Source of the DNA: Gordonia hirsuta DSM 44140 = NBRC 16056
GTDB lineage: Bacteria > Actinomycetota > Actinomycetes > Mycobacteriales > Mycobacteriaceae
Assembly: GCF_000333015.1 (NCBI RefSeq)
Contig: NZ_BANT01000041.1
Span: forward strand, 1 to 49,590
Length of the DNA stretch: 49,590 nt
Reading direction: 5' to 3'
Position numbers and translations under genes: made by a program. Position 1 is the stretch's first letter. Every line of letters starts with the position of its first letter. The notes under the pieces are model-generated. The model had not been told where the DNA came from. It searched no databases and saw only the letters and a list, made by a program, of their open reading frames with translations. Of this stretch, positions 10,104 through 19,552 are shown piece after piece.

Positions 10104-11252
10104 TCAGTCCAGACGCAGCTGTGCGATGGCCGACTCGCGCTTGAGGCCGGCAACCATCAGCATGTCGACCAGGAGGGAGCGCAGCTCCACCAGCAGGGCG
10201 ATTTCGGAGAAGTCGCCGCCGCCCTCCTCGACCAGCCGGCGGGTCTCGCTGATCGCCGGCCGGGCCCGGCGCACGATCGACCGCAGCACCCGGGCGGCGT
10301 CGGCCCCGTCCGGCGAGCCCTTGGGCGGCGCGAGCATCATCTGCCGGAGGATCTCGAAGCCTTCGGGCAGTGCGCCGATCAAGTCCAGGACCGCCGGTTC
10401 CACCTGGACGCCGCGCTGGGTCAGGCCGAGTGCGCGCCGCGAGATGATCCGGAAGTTGCGCATGCAGTTGTCGATGGGTTCGGCGGTGGCCGCGATGCGT
10501 TCCAGCCGCGGTCGTTCCAGCCAGAACAGTGGCGAGAACTGCCCGACCTCCTGGCCGGCCCGCATATCCGAATGCATCGCCTCGATCGCGCCCTGGGTCC
10601 CGCGAGCCCGGCGCAGGACCGCGGCCACCTCGTCGGTGGACATCTGGCGCAGCGCCAGTTCCAGATCCCCCGACAGCTCTCGCAGCGTCTCGAGCACCAG
10701 TGCCGCATCCCGGCGCGGCCGATGCGCTGGATTAAAGGGCACCAGGGCGCCGATCAGCAGGGCGATACCGCCACCGATCATCGCGTCGAGGACGCGATCC
10801 CAGCCCGCGGACTGGTCCGGCAGGAGCAGCGTGGCGACCAGCACCGCCGAGGTGCCGGCCTGAGTGGTGACCATCGGCGCACCGTCGACCACCACTGCCA
10901 CCATCATCGCCAGAAAGACGACGACGCCGATCTGCCACGGGCCCGAGCCGATCGCGGTGATGATCAGATCGCCGATGATGATGCCGATCAGCACCCCGCC
11001 GATCAGCTCGATCGCCCGGCGCCACCGCTTGGCCAGGACCAGGCCGAGCGAGACGACCGCCGAGATCGGCGCGAAGAACGGTGCGGTGTGGTGCAGGACG
11101 TCGAAGGCGATGAACCAGGCCAGTCCGGCGGCGATCGCGCACTGCAGGATCGGCACCAGCGACAACCCCAGGCGCCGCACGCGTACGGCGAGGACCGCCG
11201 GCAGCCGGCTGATCAGACGCGAGCGCGTCGCCCGGATCCGATCGGTCGTCAT
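10104..11252 (-). CDS. FUSC / aromatic-acid-exporter-like membrane protein
   Basis: 382 residues. The N-terminal half (about 28-195) contains five or six hydrophobic segments (FFAPISAVVSLGL, LIGGVLIGIIIGDLIITAIG, VVVFLAMMVAVVV). The C-terminal half is a soluble, Arg-rich helical domain. This matches the FUSC/ArAE group of putative aromatic-compound exporters. Substrate unknown. It is upstream of the CDF gene with a 49-bp gap that carries operator candidate 3, so it may be a separate transcript or read through into the CDF gene. Confidence 0.8.
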   Translation of the reverse strand: MTTDRIRATRSRLISRLPAVLAVRVRRLGLSLVPILQCAIAAGLAWFIAFDVLHHTAPFFAPISAVVSLGLVLAKRWRRAIELIGGVLIGIIIGDLIITAIGSGPWQIGVVVFLAMMVAVVVDGAPMVTTQAGTSAVLVATLLLPDQSAGWDRVLDAMIGGGIALLIGALVPFNPAHRPRRDAALVLETLRELSGDLELALRQMSTDEVAAVLRRARGTQGAIEAMHSDMRAGQEVGQFSPLFWLERPRLERIAATAEPIDNCMRNFRIISRRALGLTQRGVQVEPAVLDLIGALPEGFEILRQMMLAPPKGSPDGADAARVLRSIVRRARPAISETRRLVEEGGGDFSEIALLVELRSLLVDMLMVAGLKRESAIAQLRLD

Positions 11253-11295
11253 CGGCGTCCTCTGGGTCGAGCCGGCGGTTTCGACCGGCAGCGGG

Positions 11296-11727
11296 TCAGG
11301 CCAGGCCGAGTTCGGCGGCGGCCTGCGGATCGGAGTCGTTGAGCAGATCCAGGCAGCGCGTGTACTCGTCTTCCTCGCCGATCAGGCGGGCGGCGCGCGC
11401 CAGCGCACCCACGCACCGCAGGAAGCCCTGGTTCTGCTGATGGCTCCACGGCACCGGTCCGTAGCCCTTCCAGCCGTGCCGGCGAAGCTGATCGAGGCCG
11501 CGGTGATAGCCGGTACGGGCGAAGGCGTAGCCGGCCATCTGCTTGGCGACGTCGTCCTCGGCGTCGGTCAGTGCGGCCTCGGCCAGATACGCCCAGGCGA
11601 TGGAGGCCGACGGGTGCGCGGCGGCCACGGCCGACGGGTCCACCCCGTTGAGGAGGTCGGACTCTGCGTCGTCGTCTCCGGTCAGCAGTGTCGGCGGCGG
11701 TCCCAGCAAATCTCCGAATGAGGTCAC
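11296..11727 (-). CDS. DUF3151 protein, Rv0360c-like
   Basis: A 143-residue helical cytosolic protein with the DUF3151 signature (SFGDLLGPPPTLL near the start; WAYLAEAAL; AFARTGYHRGLDQLRRHGWKGYGPVPWSH; NQGFLRCVGALARAA). The GTG at 11727 is preferred over a TTG four codons upstream because the family starts with (M/V)TSFGDLL. Function unknown. It keeps the order S2P - DUF3151 - Rv0361-like - fba recalled from M. tuberculosis, although other genes now separate it from the protease. Confidence 0.85.
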   Translation of the reverse strand: MTSFGDLLGPPPTLLTGDDDAESDLLNGVDPSAVAAAHPSASIAWAYLAEAALTDAEDDVAKQMAGYAFARTGYHRGLDQLRRHGWKGYGPVPWSHQQNQGFLRCVGALARAARLIGEEDEYTRCLDLLNDSDPQAAAELGLA

Positions 11728-11855
11728 CCCGCCATTCAATCACCCCCGGCGCGGCGACCGGACTGGGCTGGCGATGTCGAAATTCGATATCCTCGTACGG
11801 TGTGCCGTCACCGTCGGCACCCGCCTCTCCCCCAGAACTCTAGGAACCGCGCAGC

Positions 11856-13199
11856 ATGCCGACTTCGGACAACGACAAGACCAGTGCAGTCAAGAAGGTG
11901 GTCGACGCCTTCCGCGCACGCCGTGCCGGTGAGCAGGTTCCCGATGATCAGGCCGCGAAGAGCACCGCACCCCGCACGCCTGTGGTGAAGATCGAGCCGG
12001 GCCAGGCGCTCGGCGGCGGGGGCGCGGAGGCGCCGACCCAGGCGTTCGCCGTTCCCGCCGAGCTCACCGGGTCTGCCGGCGAGGTGACCGAAGAGATCGT
12101 GACCGACGAGGTGGCCGTTCCGCAGACGGACGCCGAGACCGAGGATGCTGAATCTGAGGCCGCCGAGTCTGAGTCTGAAGCCGACATCCCCGCCGACGAG
12201 GCACCCGTGGACGAGGCCCTGGTGGACCAGACGCCGACCGACCAGACGACCGCCGACGAGACCCCCGAAGCCGAGGCCGCTAACGAGGCCGGTGGGGGCA
12301 GCGGGTCCACTCCGAAGACCGGCGACGACGCCGATGAGGACGCCGCCGACACCGGCGACGCCGCCGATGCCCAGCGCGAGGTCGAGGTGACTGCCGGCGG
12401 AATCTCGCACGAGACCGTCGTCGCGGTCGACGGCGCCGGCGATCGGGCCGAGGTCGCACCCCGCACAGCGGTGGAGAGCGTGCACCCCGACGAGCTCGAG
12501 CGCCCCGGCATCGTCGAACAGCCCCTGGATCTGACACCCGGCGACGACGCGACCGACACCGCGCAGATCGCGCTGCCGGAGCAGGCGAAGACCGACACAA
12601 TCGCGGTGGCCGGCGGCACTGCGCCGGCACCCGGAGCCGCTGCCGCCGGAGCCGCTGCTGCCGCCGCGACCGCTGGGGCCGGTGCCACTGCAGCTCCGGC
12701 CGACGAGCGCGCCGGTGAATGGTCGTCGACCCCACATCAGCCCGAGGTGATCGCTCCGACCACTCCGCCCGCCGAAACCAAGAGCCGCGCCAAGCTGGGG
12801 GCACTGCTGGCCGCACTGATCGCGCTCATCGTCGCCGGCGTCCTGATCTGGTGGTTCGTCTTCCACACCTCACCGCAGAACCGGGCGGCCGACGCGGCCC
12901 GCACCTACCAGACGGCGATGAACGACGGTGATCTGTCGAAACTGCAGTCGATCACCTGCGGCGAAGAGCAGAAGTACTACCAGTCGGTGTCCCCCGAGGA
13001 GTTCCGCAAGGCCTTCGAATCCCAGCAGGCCCGCAATCAGATGATGGCGTTCAAGAACGTCACCGGCGTGGCCGTCGACGGGAACACCGCCCGCGTGGGC
13101 GTCGACGTCTACAGCATCGGCGATCCCGATGTGACCACCTCAGCCCAGATCACCCTGCACCGGATCGACGGCGACTGGAAGGTCTGCGACAAGCCCTGA
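11856..13199 (+). CDS. Membrane protein with long acidic N-terminus and extracytoplasmic NTF2-like domain, Rv0361-like
   Basis: 447 residues in three parts. About 310 residues are low-complexity and rich in E, D, A, T and P, predicted cytoplasmic and disordered. One TM helix follows (about 313-336, LLAALIALIVAGVLIWWFVF). The last 110 residues are a small alpha/beta domain (AADAARTYQTAMNDGDLSKLQSITC to DGDWKVCDKP) resembling DUF4878/NTF2-like domains of actinobacterial envelope proteins; its two cysteines may form a disulfide. The role is unknown. A perfect hairpin terminator follows immediately. Confidence 0.75.
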   Translation: MPTSDNDKTSAVKKVVDAFRARRAGEQVPDDQAAKSTAPRTPVVKIEPGQALGGGGAEAPTQAFAVPAELTGSAGEVTEEIVTDEVAVPQTDAETEDAESEAAESESEADIPADEAPVDEALVDQTPTDQTTADETPEAEAANEAGGGSGSTPKTGDDADEDAADTGDAADAQREVEVTAGGISHETVVAVDGAGDRAEVAPRTAVESVHPDELERPGIVEQPLDLTPGDDATDTAQIALPEQAKTDTIAVAGGTAPAPGAAAAGAAAAAATAGAGATAAPADERAGEWSSTPHQPEVIAPTTPPAETKSRAKLGALLAALIALIVAGVLIWWFVFHTSPQNRAADAARTYQTAMNDGDLSKLQSITCGEEQKYYQSVSPEEFRKAFESQQARNQMMAFKNVTGVAVDGNTARVGVDVYSIGDPDVTTSAQITLHRIDGDWKVCDKP

Positions 13200-13224
13200 C
13201 CCGGGATCGGCGCTGCCCGGCAGC

Positions 13225-13264
13225 ACGAAGCCCCCTGCCGCCCGTGGGCGGCAGGGGGCTTCGT
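13225..13264. terminator. Bidirectional terminator between Rv0361-like gene and fba
   Basis: Perfect 18-bp arms (acgaagccccctgccgcc and its complement) around a 4-nt loop. It lies between two convergent stops at 13199 and 13282 and can serve both strands. Confidence 0.85.
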
Positions 13265-13281
13265 CGTCGCTGGAGCGTGAA

Positions 13282-14316
13282 TCAGGCGGAGATCGACTTG
13301 CCCGACGACTTCAGGTCGTTGCAGGCCTCCACCACGCGCTCGGTCATGCTGGCTTCGGCCTTCTTCAGGTAGCTGCGCGGATCGTAGGCCTTCTTGTTAC
13401 CGACCTCGCCGTCGATCTTCAGCACACCGTCGTAGTTGGTGAACATGTGATCGGCGACCGGGCGGGTGAAGGCGTACTGGGTGTCGGTGTCGACGTTCAT
13501 CTTGATCACGCCGTAGCTGAGCGCCTCGTCGATCTCGCTCTTGGCCGAACCCGAACCACCGTGGAAGACGAAGTCGAAGACCTTGTCGGCGGCGGTCTTG
13601 CCGACCAGCTTGCCGGCGGCCTCCTGGCCCTCGAGCAGCACGGCGGGCTTGAGCTTGACGTTGCCCGGCTTGTAGACGCCGTGCACGTTGCCGAAGGTGG
13701 CGGCCAGCAGGTACTGGCCGTTCTCGCCCAGGCCGAGGGCGTGCACGGTCTTCTCGAAGTCTTCGATCGAGGTGTACAGCTTGTCGTTGATCTCGGCTTC
13801 GACACCGTCCTCTTCGCCGCCGACCACGCCGATCTCGACCTCGAGGATGATGTTGGCCGCCGAGGTCAGGGCCAGCAGCTCCTTGGCGATCTCCAGGTTC
13901 TCGTCGATCGGGATGGCCGAGCCGTCCCACATGTGCGACTGGAACAGCGGGTTCTGGCCGGCGTCGACGCGCTCCTGCGAGATCGCGATCAGCGGGCGGA
14001 CAAAGGTGTCCAGCTTGTCCTTGGGGCAGTGGTCGGTGTGCAGGGCGACGGTGACGTCGTACTTATCGGCGATCACGTGCGCGAATTCGGCGAGTGCGAC
14101 CGCACCGGTGACCATGTCCTTGACACCCAGGCCCGAGCCGAACTCGGCACCACCGGTGGAGAACTGGATGATGCCGTCACTGCCGGCGTCGGCGAAACCC
14201 TTGATCGCGGCGTTGATCGTCTCCGACGAGGTGCAGTTGATCGCCGGGAAGGCGTAACCGCCCGCCTTGGCCTTGGCGAGCATCTCGACGTACTTCTCGG
14301 GGGTTGCGATGGGCAT
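13282..14316 (-). CDS. fba: Class II fructose-bisphosphate aldolase
   Basis: Zinc-dependent aldolase of glycolysis and gluconeogenesis, interconverting fructose 1,6-bisphosphate with DHAP and GAP. 344 residues, as in mycobacterial Fba. Catalytic D95 and zinc ligand H96 are in ALHTDHCPKD. The further zinc ligands are H212 (GNVHGVYKPGN) and H252 (FVFHGGSGS), and the phosphate-binding NVDTDTQ is present. The ATG has an AGGA ribosome site. It sits between the Rv0361-like gene and DedA, as recalled for Rv0363c. Confidence 0.97.
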   Translation of the reverse strand: MPIATPEKYVEMLAKAKAGGYAFPAINCTSSETINAAIKGFADAGSDGIIQFSTGGAEFGSGLGVKDMVTGAVALAEFAHVIADKYDVTVALHTDHCPKDKLDTFVRPLIAISQERVDAGQNPLFQSHMWDGSAIPIDENLEIAKELLALTSAANIILEVEIGVVGGEEDGVEAEINDKLYTSIEDFEKTVHALGLGENGQYLLAATFGNVHGVYKPGNVKLKPAVLLEGQEAAGKLVGKTAADKVFDFVFHGGSGSAKSEIDEALSYGVIKMNVDTDTQYAFTRPVADHMFTNYDGVLKIDGEVGNKKAYDPRSYLKKAEASMTERVVEACNDLKSSGKSISA

Positions 14317-14494
14317 CTAGAGTCCTCCAACGATGGGGTCGCACTCAGGCGTTTTCTTGTCCTCCCCAGTATGCCGGTAACGCGTGCACGATGGGCCGGA
14401 CCCGCCACTGATGGCCGCTGCAACGGCCCAGATCACACTGCTAGGGGCGACGGATTAGGGAAACTCCCAGGTTCGCCGGGTACTCTGAACCCCC

Positions 14495-15232
14495 GTGATC
14501 GACGCTTCGTTGGCCAGCGCCACCACCACGATGAACGTTGCCCTGATGCCGGGCTTCATGGACCCCTACACCCTGATCGGGTGGTTCGGGGCCTGGGCTT
14601 TCTGGGGACTGCTCCTGGTGATCCTCGTCGAATCGGGTGTGCTGTTCCCGATTCTGCCGGGTGATTCCCTGCTGTTCGTGGCAGGTCTGATCGCCGCCGG
14701 CAGCGCCACCGACGCCCACCGGGAAGCCGTGGCCAACGCCAACTTCCAGCTGTGGCAGTTGTGCATATTCATTCCGATCGCCGCCATCATCGGCGGCCAG
14801 ATCGGCTACTGGATCGGGCGCTATCTGGGCACGTCGATGTTCAAACCGAACGCCCGCTTCCTCAAGCAGCGGTACCTGGACGAGGCGCACGCCTTCTTCG
14901 AAGAGCGCGGCCCGATCACCATCATGCTGGCCCGCTTCGTGCCGATCGTGCGCACCATCGCACCGATCGTGGCCGGCGCCGCCAAGATGCGGTACTCGGT
15001 GTTCGCGATCTACAACGTGGTCGGCGCGATCATCTGGGGCGCAGGCATCGTGCTGCTGGGCTACTGGCTGGGCCAGTTCGAGATCGTGCAGAAACTGATC
15101 GAGCCGATCTTCATCGCGATCGTGCTGGTCTCGATTCTGCCGATGGTCTTCGAGTGGTACCGCCGCCGGCGCAACCGCGGGAAAGAGATCCCCGTCGAAC
15201 TGCACCTGGACGACGGCCCCGAAGCCTCCTGA
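14495..15232 (+). CDS. DedA-family (SNARE-associated) membrane protein
   Basis: 245 residues with several hydrophobic segments. The DedA core is complete: an acidic residue in LVILVESGVLFPILPGDSLL and the signature FFEERGPITIMLARFVPIVRT with the conserved arginines. The family is linked to membrane lipid (undecaprenyl phosphate or phospholipid) translocation. Starts at GTG 14495 or ATG 14531 are both possible. It is divergent from fba across a 178-bp gap that must hold both promoters, and it matches Rv0364 by position. Confidence 0.9.
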   Translation: MIDASLASATTTMNVALMPGFMDPYTLIGWFGAWAFWGLLLVILVESGVLFPILPGDSLLFVAGLIAAGSATDAHREAVANANFQLWQLCIFIPIAAIIGGQIGYWIGRYLGTSMFKPNARFLKQRYLDEAHAFFEERGPITIMLARFVPIVRTIAPIVAGAAKMRYSVFAIYNVVGAIIWGAGIVLLGYWLGQFEIVQKLIEPIFIAIVLVSILPMVFEWYRRRRNRGKEIPVELHLDDGPEAS

Positions 15233-15306
15233 TACCGCGCGAGGAACGCCCTATCCGCTGAGTCCCGCGCACGACGAGCCCGACCGTCCCGGCCACGCCG
15301 AGCGGA

Positions 15307-16906
15307 TCAGATCAGCCTTCCCACATCGTTGGCGACGATATCGTCCAACGCTCGTTCGGCGACGGCAGCGATCGTCATCGACGGATTGCAGGCGGCCGAC
15401 GTCCCGGGGATCAGCGCTCCGTCGATCACATAGAGGCCACGCTGGTCCTGCACCCGCCCGGACAAGGCGCAAACCGTCCCCCATGCACGCACCACCGAGT
15501 GGGTGCCAGGTAGTGTTGACCACCTTGTTCGAGTCCCCGAGGATCGCACCGGGTCCGGCGATCGCGGTCGCGGTCGGATGGATGTCGCGCCACTGCACGG
15601 CACTGTCCCCGTCGGCAGGCCAACGCAGAATCGCATCCCCGCGCCCGGAGTCGTAGACGAACCGGCCACGCCCCTTGCTCACGCCGAATCCCACCATCAT
15701 GGTGGTGTGCAGATCGGCGCCGAGCGGTGGAATCGAAGCCTGAATGACGGTGTGGGCCCGGGACGGATCGGACCAGTTGCGACTGCCGAAGACCACCGGC
15801 CCCCCTTGCCGCGCACCGAAGTCTTCCGTGGGCGAAGTCCACGTGTAAATCCTGTCGGCGTTGGTGCCCCAGCCCGCACCCACTGCGTCGGGGAGGTCGG
15901 CGATCGCGCCGGTTGCCCGGGCGCGCACCAGCAGCCGCGTCGTGTGCACACTACCTGCCGCCATGACCAGGGTTCCGGTGGTGATGATCTTGTTTTCCAG
16001 CACCCGCCCCCGCAGGTCAGTGCGGTTCACCCGCACCTTCCAGCGTCCATCTTGCGCGCGGGCGACGTCGGTGACCTCGTGCAGAGTCGCGACCTCGAGC
16101 AGGCCCGTCGCCCTCGCCTGCTTCAGATAGGTCACGTCGACACTGTGTTTTCCACCGTTGTTCACCCCGAGCGCACCCGAGCCGTCGGTGTAGGCAGGCC
16201 GCATTTCGCCCCGTAGTTCGGCCAGTGCGTAGTTCCAGTCGATCGGCATCGGTATTTTCGAGACGGGCCGCCCGGCCCGTCGTGCCCGGGAAGCAAAAGC
16301 CCGGGCGGCGCGGTACGCGTCGTGCCGCACCAGCCGGTCCGGAGCCACCGCCAGTTTCAGCATCCGCGCCACTCGCGGATAGTGCTCTTGATTCAGGCGC
16401 GGCCAGTCCAGCCGATTGGGCAGGTGTTCTTCGAAGACCGCTTGCGAAGGCTGCAGAGATATGCCCTGATAGATCAATGATCCGCCGCCGAGGCCGGCCG
16501 GTGCCAGCGCCGTCATGTTCTCCCCGGCCACCGCATCGATCAGACCGACATAGGGACCGACGGGCATCCGGCGTCCGAACAGCGTGGGGTCACTGCGATG
16601 CCACAGGGCTCGCTCGTCTGGATCAGCAGCGCTGGGGAACGTCTTCGCGTTCGGCCCGGTCCGCCACTCCCTCCCACGCTCGAGGAGTAGCACAGGGACA
16701 CCGGCCTGTGTCAGCCGCAGGGCCGTGACACCGCCACCGAAGCCCGACCCGATCACCACCACCCGGCGTTCTTCTCGGGTGAGTCGGACCCTGGCCGGTG
16801 CGGCCTGCGTCTTGCCCAGTGGACTGGCGAAAGCAGCAGCCCCGACCGCTGCTGCTCCCACCAGAAGGCTGCGACGATCGATCATCGTCGATTCCCTCTT
16901 CTGCAT
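15307..16906 (-). pseudogene. GMC-type (cholesterol-oxidase-like) oxidoreductase, frameshifted near C-terminus
   Basis: A secreted FAD-dependent GMC oxidoreductase. MIDRRSLLVGAAAVG is a Tat-type signal. The FAD motif GSGFGGG is followed by LLLERGREW, and substrate-domain blocks include GLGGGSLIYQG. The frame is intact through HPLGGACMG, then runs into unrelated sequence ending at 15251. In the next frame the expected end is intact (RVQDQRGLYVIDGALIPG, NPSMTIAAVAERALDDI, stop at 15307). Removing one base from the C5/G5 run at 15478-15482 restores the gene. It is either a true inactivating +1 indel or a homopolymer sequencing error. The start at 16906 has AAGGAGG just upstream. A TetR is divergent. 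Confidence 0.85.
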
Positions 16907-16925
16907 ACTTCCTCCTTGAATATCC

Positions 16926-16941
16926 TAAGTCAATTGACTTA
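16926..16941. promoter_or_regulatory. Perfect 16-bp palindrome, TetR operator candidate
   Basis: TAAGTCAATTGACTTA lies between the divergent GMC oxidoreductase (start 16906) and tetR (start near 17015), 20 bp before the GMC start. A perfect palindrome here fits repression of both genes by the adjacent TetR. Confidence 0.8.
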
Positions 16942-17014
16942 TTCGTTTGGCGACACGAATTCCCGGCGGTGGGCCTACGCCATGGCCGACAGCGCCATAG
17001 GCGATCATGGCCTC

Positions 17015-17650
17015 ATGAGCGATGAGCCGACCACCCAGGCGTTACAGACTCGTCGACTCCTGCTCGCTGCGGCCGAAGAGCTGTTCGCCGCACGGGGAAT
17101 CGCCGCTGTATCCAACCGTCAGATCTGCGAGGCGGCCGGCCAGGGGAACAACTACGCCGTCGGCTACCACTTCGGCAACCGCGACGGCCTCCTCTCAGCG
17201 CTCCTCGAGGTCCACAACGAGCCGATCGAACAGATCCGCGCACGGATGGTCGATGACTTGAGCTACATCACCGAGGTGCGTGACTGGCTTCGCTGCCTGG
17301 TCCAGCCGCAGCTCGAGTACCTCGGAACGGCGCCCCGCCGAACGCACTTCGCCGCCCTGTGCGCACAGTTGGCCGTGGATCCAGAAAACACGTCGCTGAT
17401 CCATCGGGCCGCAGCCGAATCATCGTCATTGCGCCGCATCCTCGACGGGCTCTACGCCAGCCTGCCGCCCCTTCCGGAGACCGCGGTCACCGTGCGGAAT
17501 CTGATGACCCAGCACCTACTGATCTCGATGTTCGCCAGCTTCGAGAACTCACGCAATGCCTCCGAAGCGCTGGACCACGAATCATGGCGAGCGTTCTCGG
17601 CCGCAGTGGTCGACGGGCTCATCGGCCTCTGGCTCGCACCGGCTACCTGA
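17015..17650 (+). CDS. TetR-family regulator next to the GMC oxidoreductase
   Basis: 211 residues from ATG 17015 (alternative ATG 16982). The HTH spans about residues 10-55 (TRRLLLAAAEELFAARG, VSNRQICEAAGQGNNYAVGYHFGNRDGLL), and the rest is a helical ligand domain. Extending the frame further upstream would cover the operator, so those starts are rejected. It likely represses itself and the GMC gene, possibly in response to a sterol or lipid (inference). Confidence 0.88.
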   Translation: MSDEPTTQALQTRRLLLAAAEELFAARGIAAVSNRQICEAAGQGNNYAVGYHFGNRDGLLSALLEVHNEPIEQIRARMVDDLSYITEVRDWLRCLVQPQLEYLGTAPRRTHFAALCAQLAVDPENTSLIHRAAAESSSLRRILDGLYASLPPLPETAVTVRNLMTQHLLISMFASFENSRNASEALDHESWRAFSAAVVDGLIGLWLAPAT

Positions 17651-17709
17651 CCATCTGAATCGCGGACAGCGTTCCCGCGGCGTCTCCTCCACTTTCACGG
17701 ATGCCATTC

Positions 17710-17725
17710 TGAGTCACATGACTTA
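17710..17725. promoter_or_regulatory. Second, orphan copy of the GMC/TetR operator
   Basis: TGAGTCA-CA-TGACTTA matches the palindrome at 16926 in its right arm and in all but one base of its left arm. It lies in the gap between two convergent genes (tetR stop 17650, SDR stop 17830), where no intact promoter is needed. It may be a remnant of a lost gene of the same regulon. Confidence 0.55.
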
Positions 17726-17829
17726 TCAGCGCAGTATGTTCTCGGCTCCATGTGGGGTAGATCACCGTTGCGATGGGATGGCGTGATCTCCCGACGCGTT
17801 CGCTTGGGAGGGTTGCGGTATGTGCCGAC

Positions 17830-18681
17830 TCAGGCGGGGTCCATCCAGAAGTCCAGCTCCAGCCCGTCGATCGGCCCCGGGCTCACCTGGTACTGCGCGA
17901 GGTCGGAGACGCCCGCGACGGTGAGGACCTCGTCGTCGATGTAGAACTGGCCGGTCGGTCCGCCAGCCGGGCGGGTGATGATCGCCATCGCCGCATCGGC
18001 CATGATCTGCGGCGTCCGGCTGGCCGAGACCAGGTCTTCGCCCAGAATGTTGCGTACCGCGGCGGTGTCGATGGTGGTGCGCGGCCACAGCGAGTTCACG
18101 GCGATGCCGTCGGCCTGCAGTTCACGGGCCAACCCCAGGGTCACCAGCGACATGGCGAACTTGGAGATGGTGTAGCCGGTGCCGATCTTGTCGAACCATG
18201 CCGGGTCCAGGTTCAGCGGCGGCGACAGCGTCACGATGTCCGCATTCGTCGACTCGCGCAGGTACGGGATCGCCAGCTTGGACAGCAGGAAGGCACCGCG
18301 GGTGTTGATGCTCTGCATGAGGTCGTACTTCTTCATGCTGAGGTCTTCGGTGCCGGTGATGTCCAGCGCGCTGGCGTTGTTGACGACGATGTCGATTCCG
18401 CCGAAACGCTCGACGGTCTGGGCCACCGCGGCGGCCACCTGCTCGTCGTCGCGGATGTCCCCGACGATCGGCAGCGCCTGGCCGCCGGCCTCCTCGACGG
18501 CCGCGGCGGCGGTGAAGACGGTGCCGGGCAGTTTGGGATGAGGCTCGGCGGTCTTGGCGATCATCGCGATGTTCGCGCCGGCGCGCGCGGCGCTCAGCGC
18601 GATGGCTTCGCCGATGCCCCGGCTGCCGCCGGACATCAGCAGGGTACGTCCGGCCAGCGGCCGGTCAGGAGTGGTCGTCAT
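17830..18681 (-). CDS. Short-chain dehydrogenase/reductase (HSDL2-like)
   Basis: A classical SDR of 283 residues from the ATG at 18681 (MTTTPDRPL). It has the NAD(P) loop SGGSRGIGEA, the NNAS motif, a serine-containing TLSPPLNL stretch and the active-site YTISK. The sequence style (KTAEPHPKLPGTVFTAAAAVEEAGGQALPIVGD) matches the hydroxysteroid-dehydrogenase-like group. It is last in a three-gene minus-strand cluster with SDR 2 and the acyl-CoA dehydrogenase, suggesting fatty-acid or steroid catabolism. Confidence 0.88.
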   Translation of the reverse strand: MTTTPDRPLAGRTLLMSGGSRGIGEAIALSAARAGANIAMIAKTAEPHPKLPGTVFTAAAAVEEAGGQALPIVGDIRDDEQVAAAVAQTVERFGGIDIVVNNASALDITGTEDLSMKKYDLMQSINTRGAFLLSKLAIPYLRESTNADIVTLSPPLNLDPAWFDKIGTGYTISKFAMSLVTLGLARELQADGIAVNSLWPRTTIDTAAVRNILGEDLVSASRTPQIMADAAMAIITRPAGGPTGQFYIDDEVLTVAGVSDLAQYQVSPGPIDGLELDFWMDPA

Positions 18682-18742
18682 GGGTTCAGTGTCCTTCTCG
18701 ATCAGTGATGTCTCGATCAGTGCTTGAGCTGCGGCGCGCGGT

Positions 18743-19504
18743 CTACTTGGGGGCCATCCGGATGGCACCGTCGAGCCGGATGGTCTCGCCGTTGAGCATT
18801 CCGTTCTCGACGATGTGCAGCGCAAGCGCCGCGTACTCGTCGGCCCGCCCCAACCGCGACGGGTGCGGAACCTGCGCACCCAGGGAGGCCTGCGCGGCCT
18901 CGGGCAGACCCGCCAGCATCGGGGTCTCGAAGATGCCCGGGGCGATGGTGACGACCCGGATCGCCGAGGAGGCGAGCTCGCGGGCGATCGGCAGGGTCAT
19001 CGCCGCCACGCCGCCCTTGGAGGCCGCATAGGCCGGCTGGCCGATCTGGCCGTCGAAGGCGGCCACCGACGCGGTGTTGACGATCACGCCGCGATCGCCG
19101 TCGACCGGCTCGTTACCGGCCATGGCGGCCGCGGTCAGCCGGATCACATTGAAGGTGCCGACCAGGTTGATCCGCACGACCCGTTCGAAATCGGTCAGCG
19201 ACAGTGGACCACCCCGGCCGAGAACCTTGCCGGGGGTGCCCACGCCCGCGCAGTTGACCACCACGCGCAGCGCACCGAGTTCGGCGGCGGCGGCCACCGC
19301 AGCGGCCACATCGTCCTCGGAGGTGACATCGGCCGGCACGAAGACGGCGCGTTCACCCAGCGCCGCGGCGGCCTCGGCACCGTCGGAGGACGGCAGGTCG
19401 ACCAGCACGACGGCGGCGCCGGCCGCGTGCAGCGCGCGAGCGGTGGCGTTACCGAGCCCGGAGGCGGCTCCGGTGACCAGGGCGACAGAATCGGTCAGTT
19501 TCAT
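18743..19504 (-). CDS. SDR, 3-hydroxyacyl-CoA dehydrogenase / 17beta-HSD10-like
   Basis: 253 residues. TGAASGLG loop, VLVDLPSS after beta-2 (an acidic residue that favours NAD), NCAGVG, and active-site [11 protein letters not shown]. The arrangement resembles HSD17B10-like 3-hydroxy-2-methylbutyryl-CoA or 3-hydroxyacyl-CoA dehydrogenases. Downstream of an acyl-CoA dehydrogenase, it would supply a later beta-oxidation step; the hydratase and thiolase are not adjacent. It has an AAGGA ribosome site. Confidence 0.88.
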   Translation of the reverse strand: MKLTDSVALVTGAASGLGNATARALHAAGAAVVLVDLPSSDGAEAAAALGERAVFVPADVTSEDDVAAAVAAAAELGALRVVVNCAGVGTPGKVLGRGGPLSLTDFERVVRINLVGTFNVIRLTAAAMAGNEPVDGDRGVIVNTASVAAFDGQIGQPAYAASKGGVAAMTLPIARELASSAIRVVTIAPGIFETPMLAGLPEAAQASLGAQVPHPSRLGRADEYAALALHIVENGMLNGETIRLDGAIRMAPK

Positions 19505-19552
19505 TGGTGATGTTCCTTTTCCAGAGGAGGGATTGAGGTGTCCAAGGACGGC

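Noticed and set aside
17750..17944. Short plus-strand frames between the tetR and SDR genes
   Set aside because: They overlap the SDR 3' end in antisense and have no ribosome site or conserved sequence; only the operator-like palindrome in the gap is reported.
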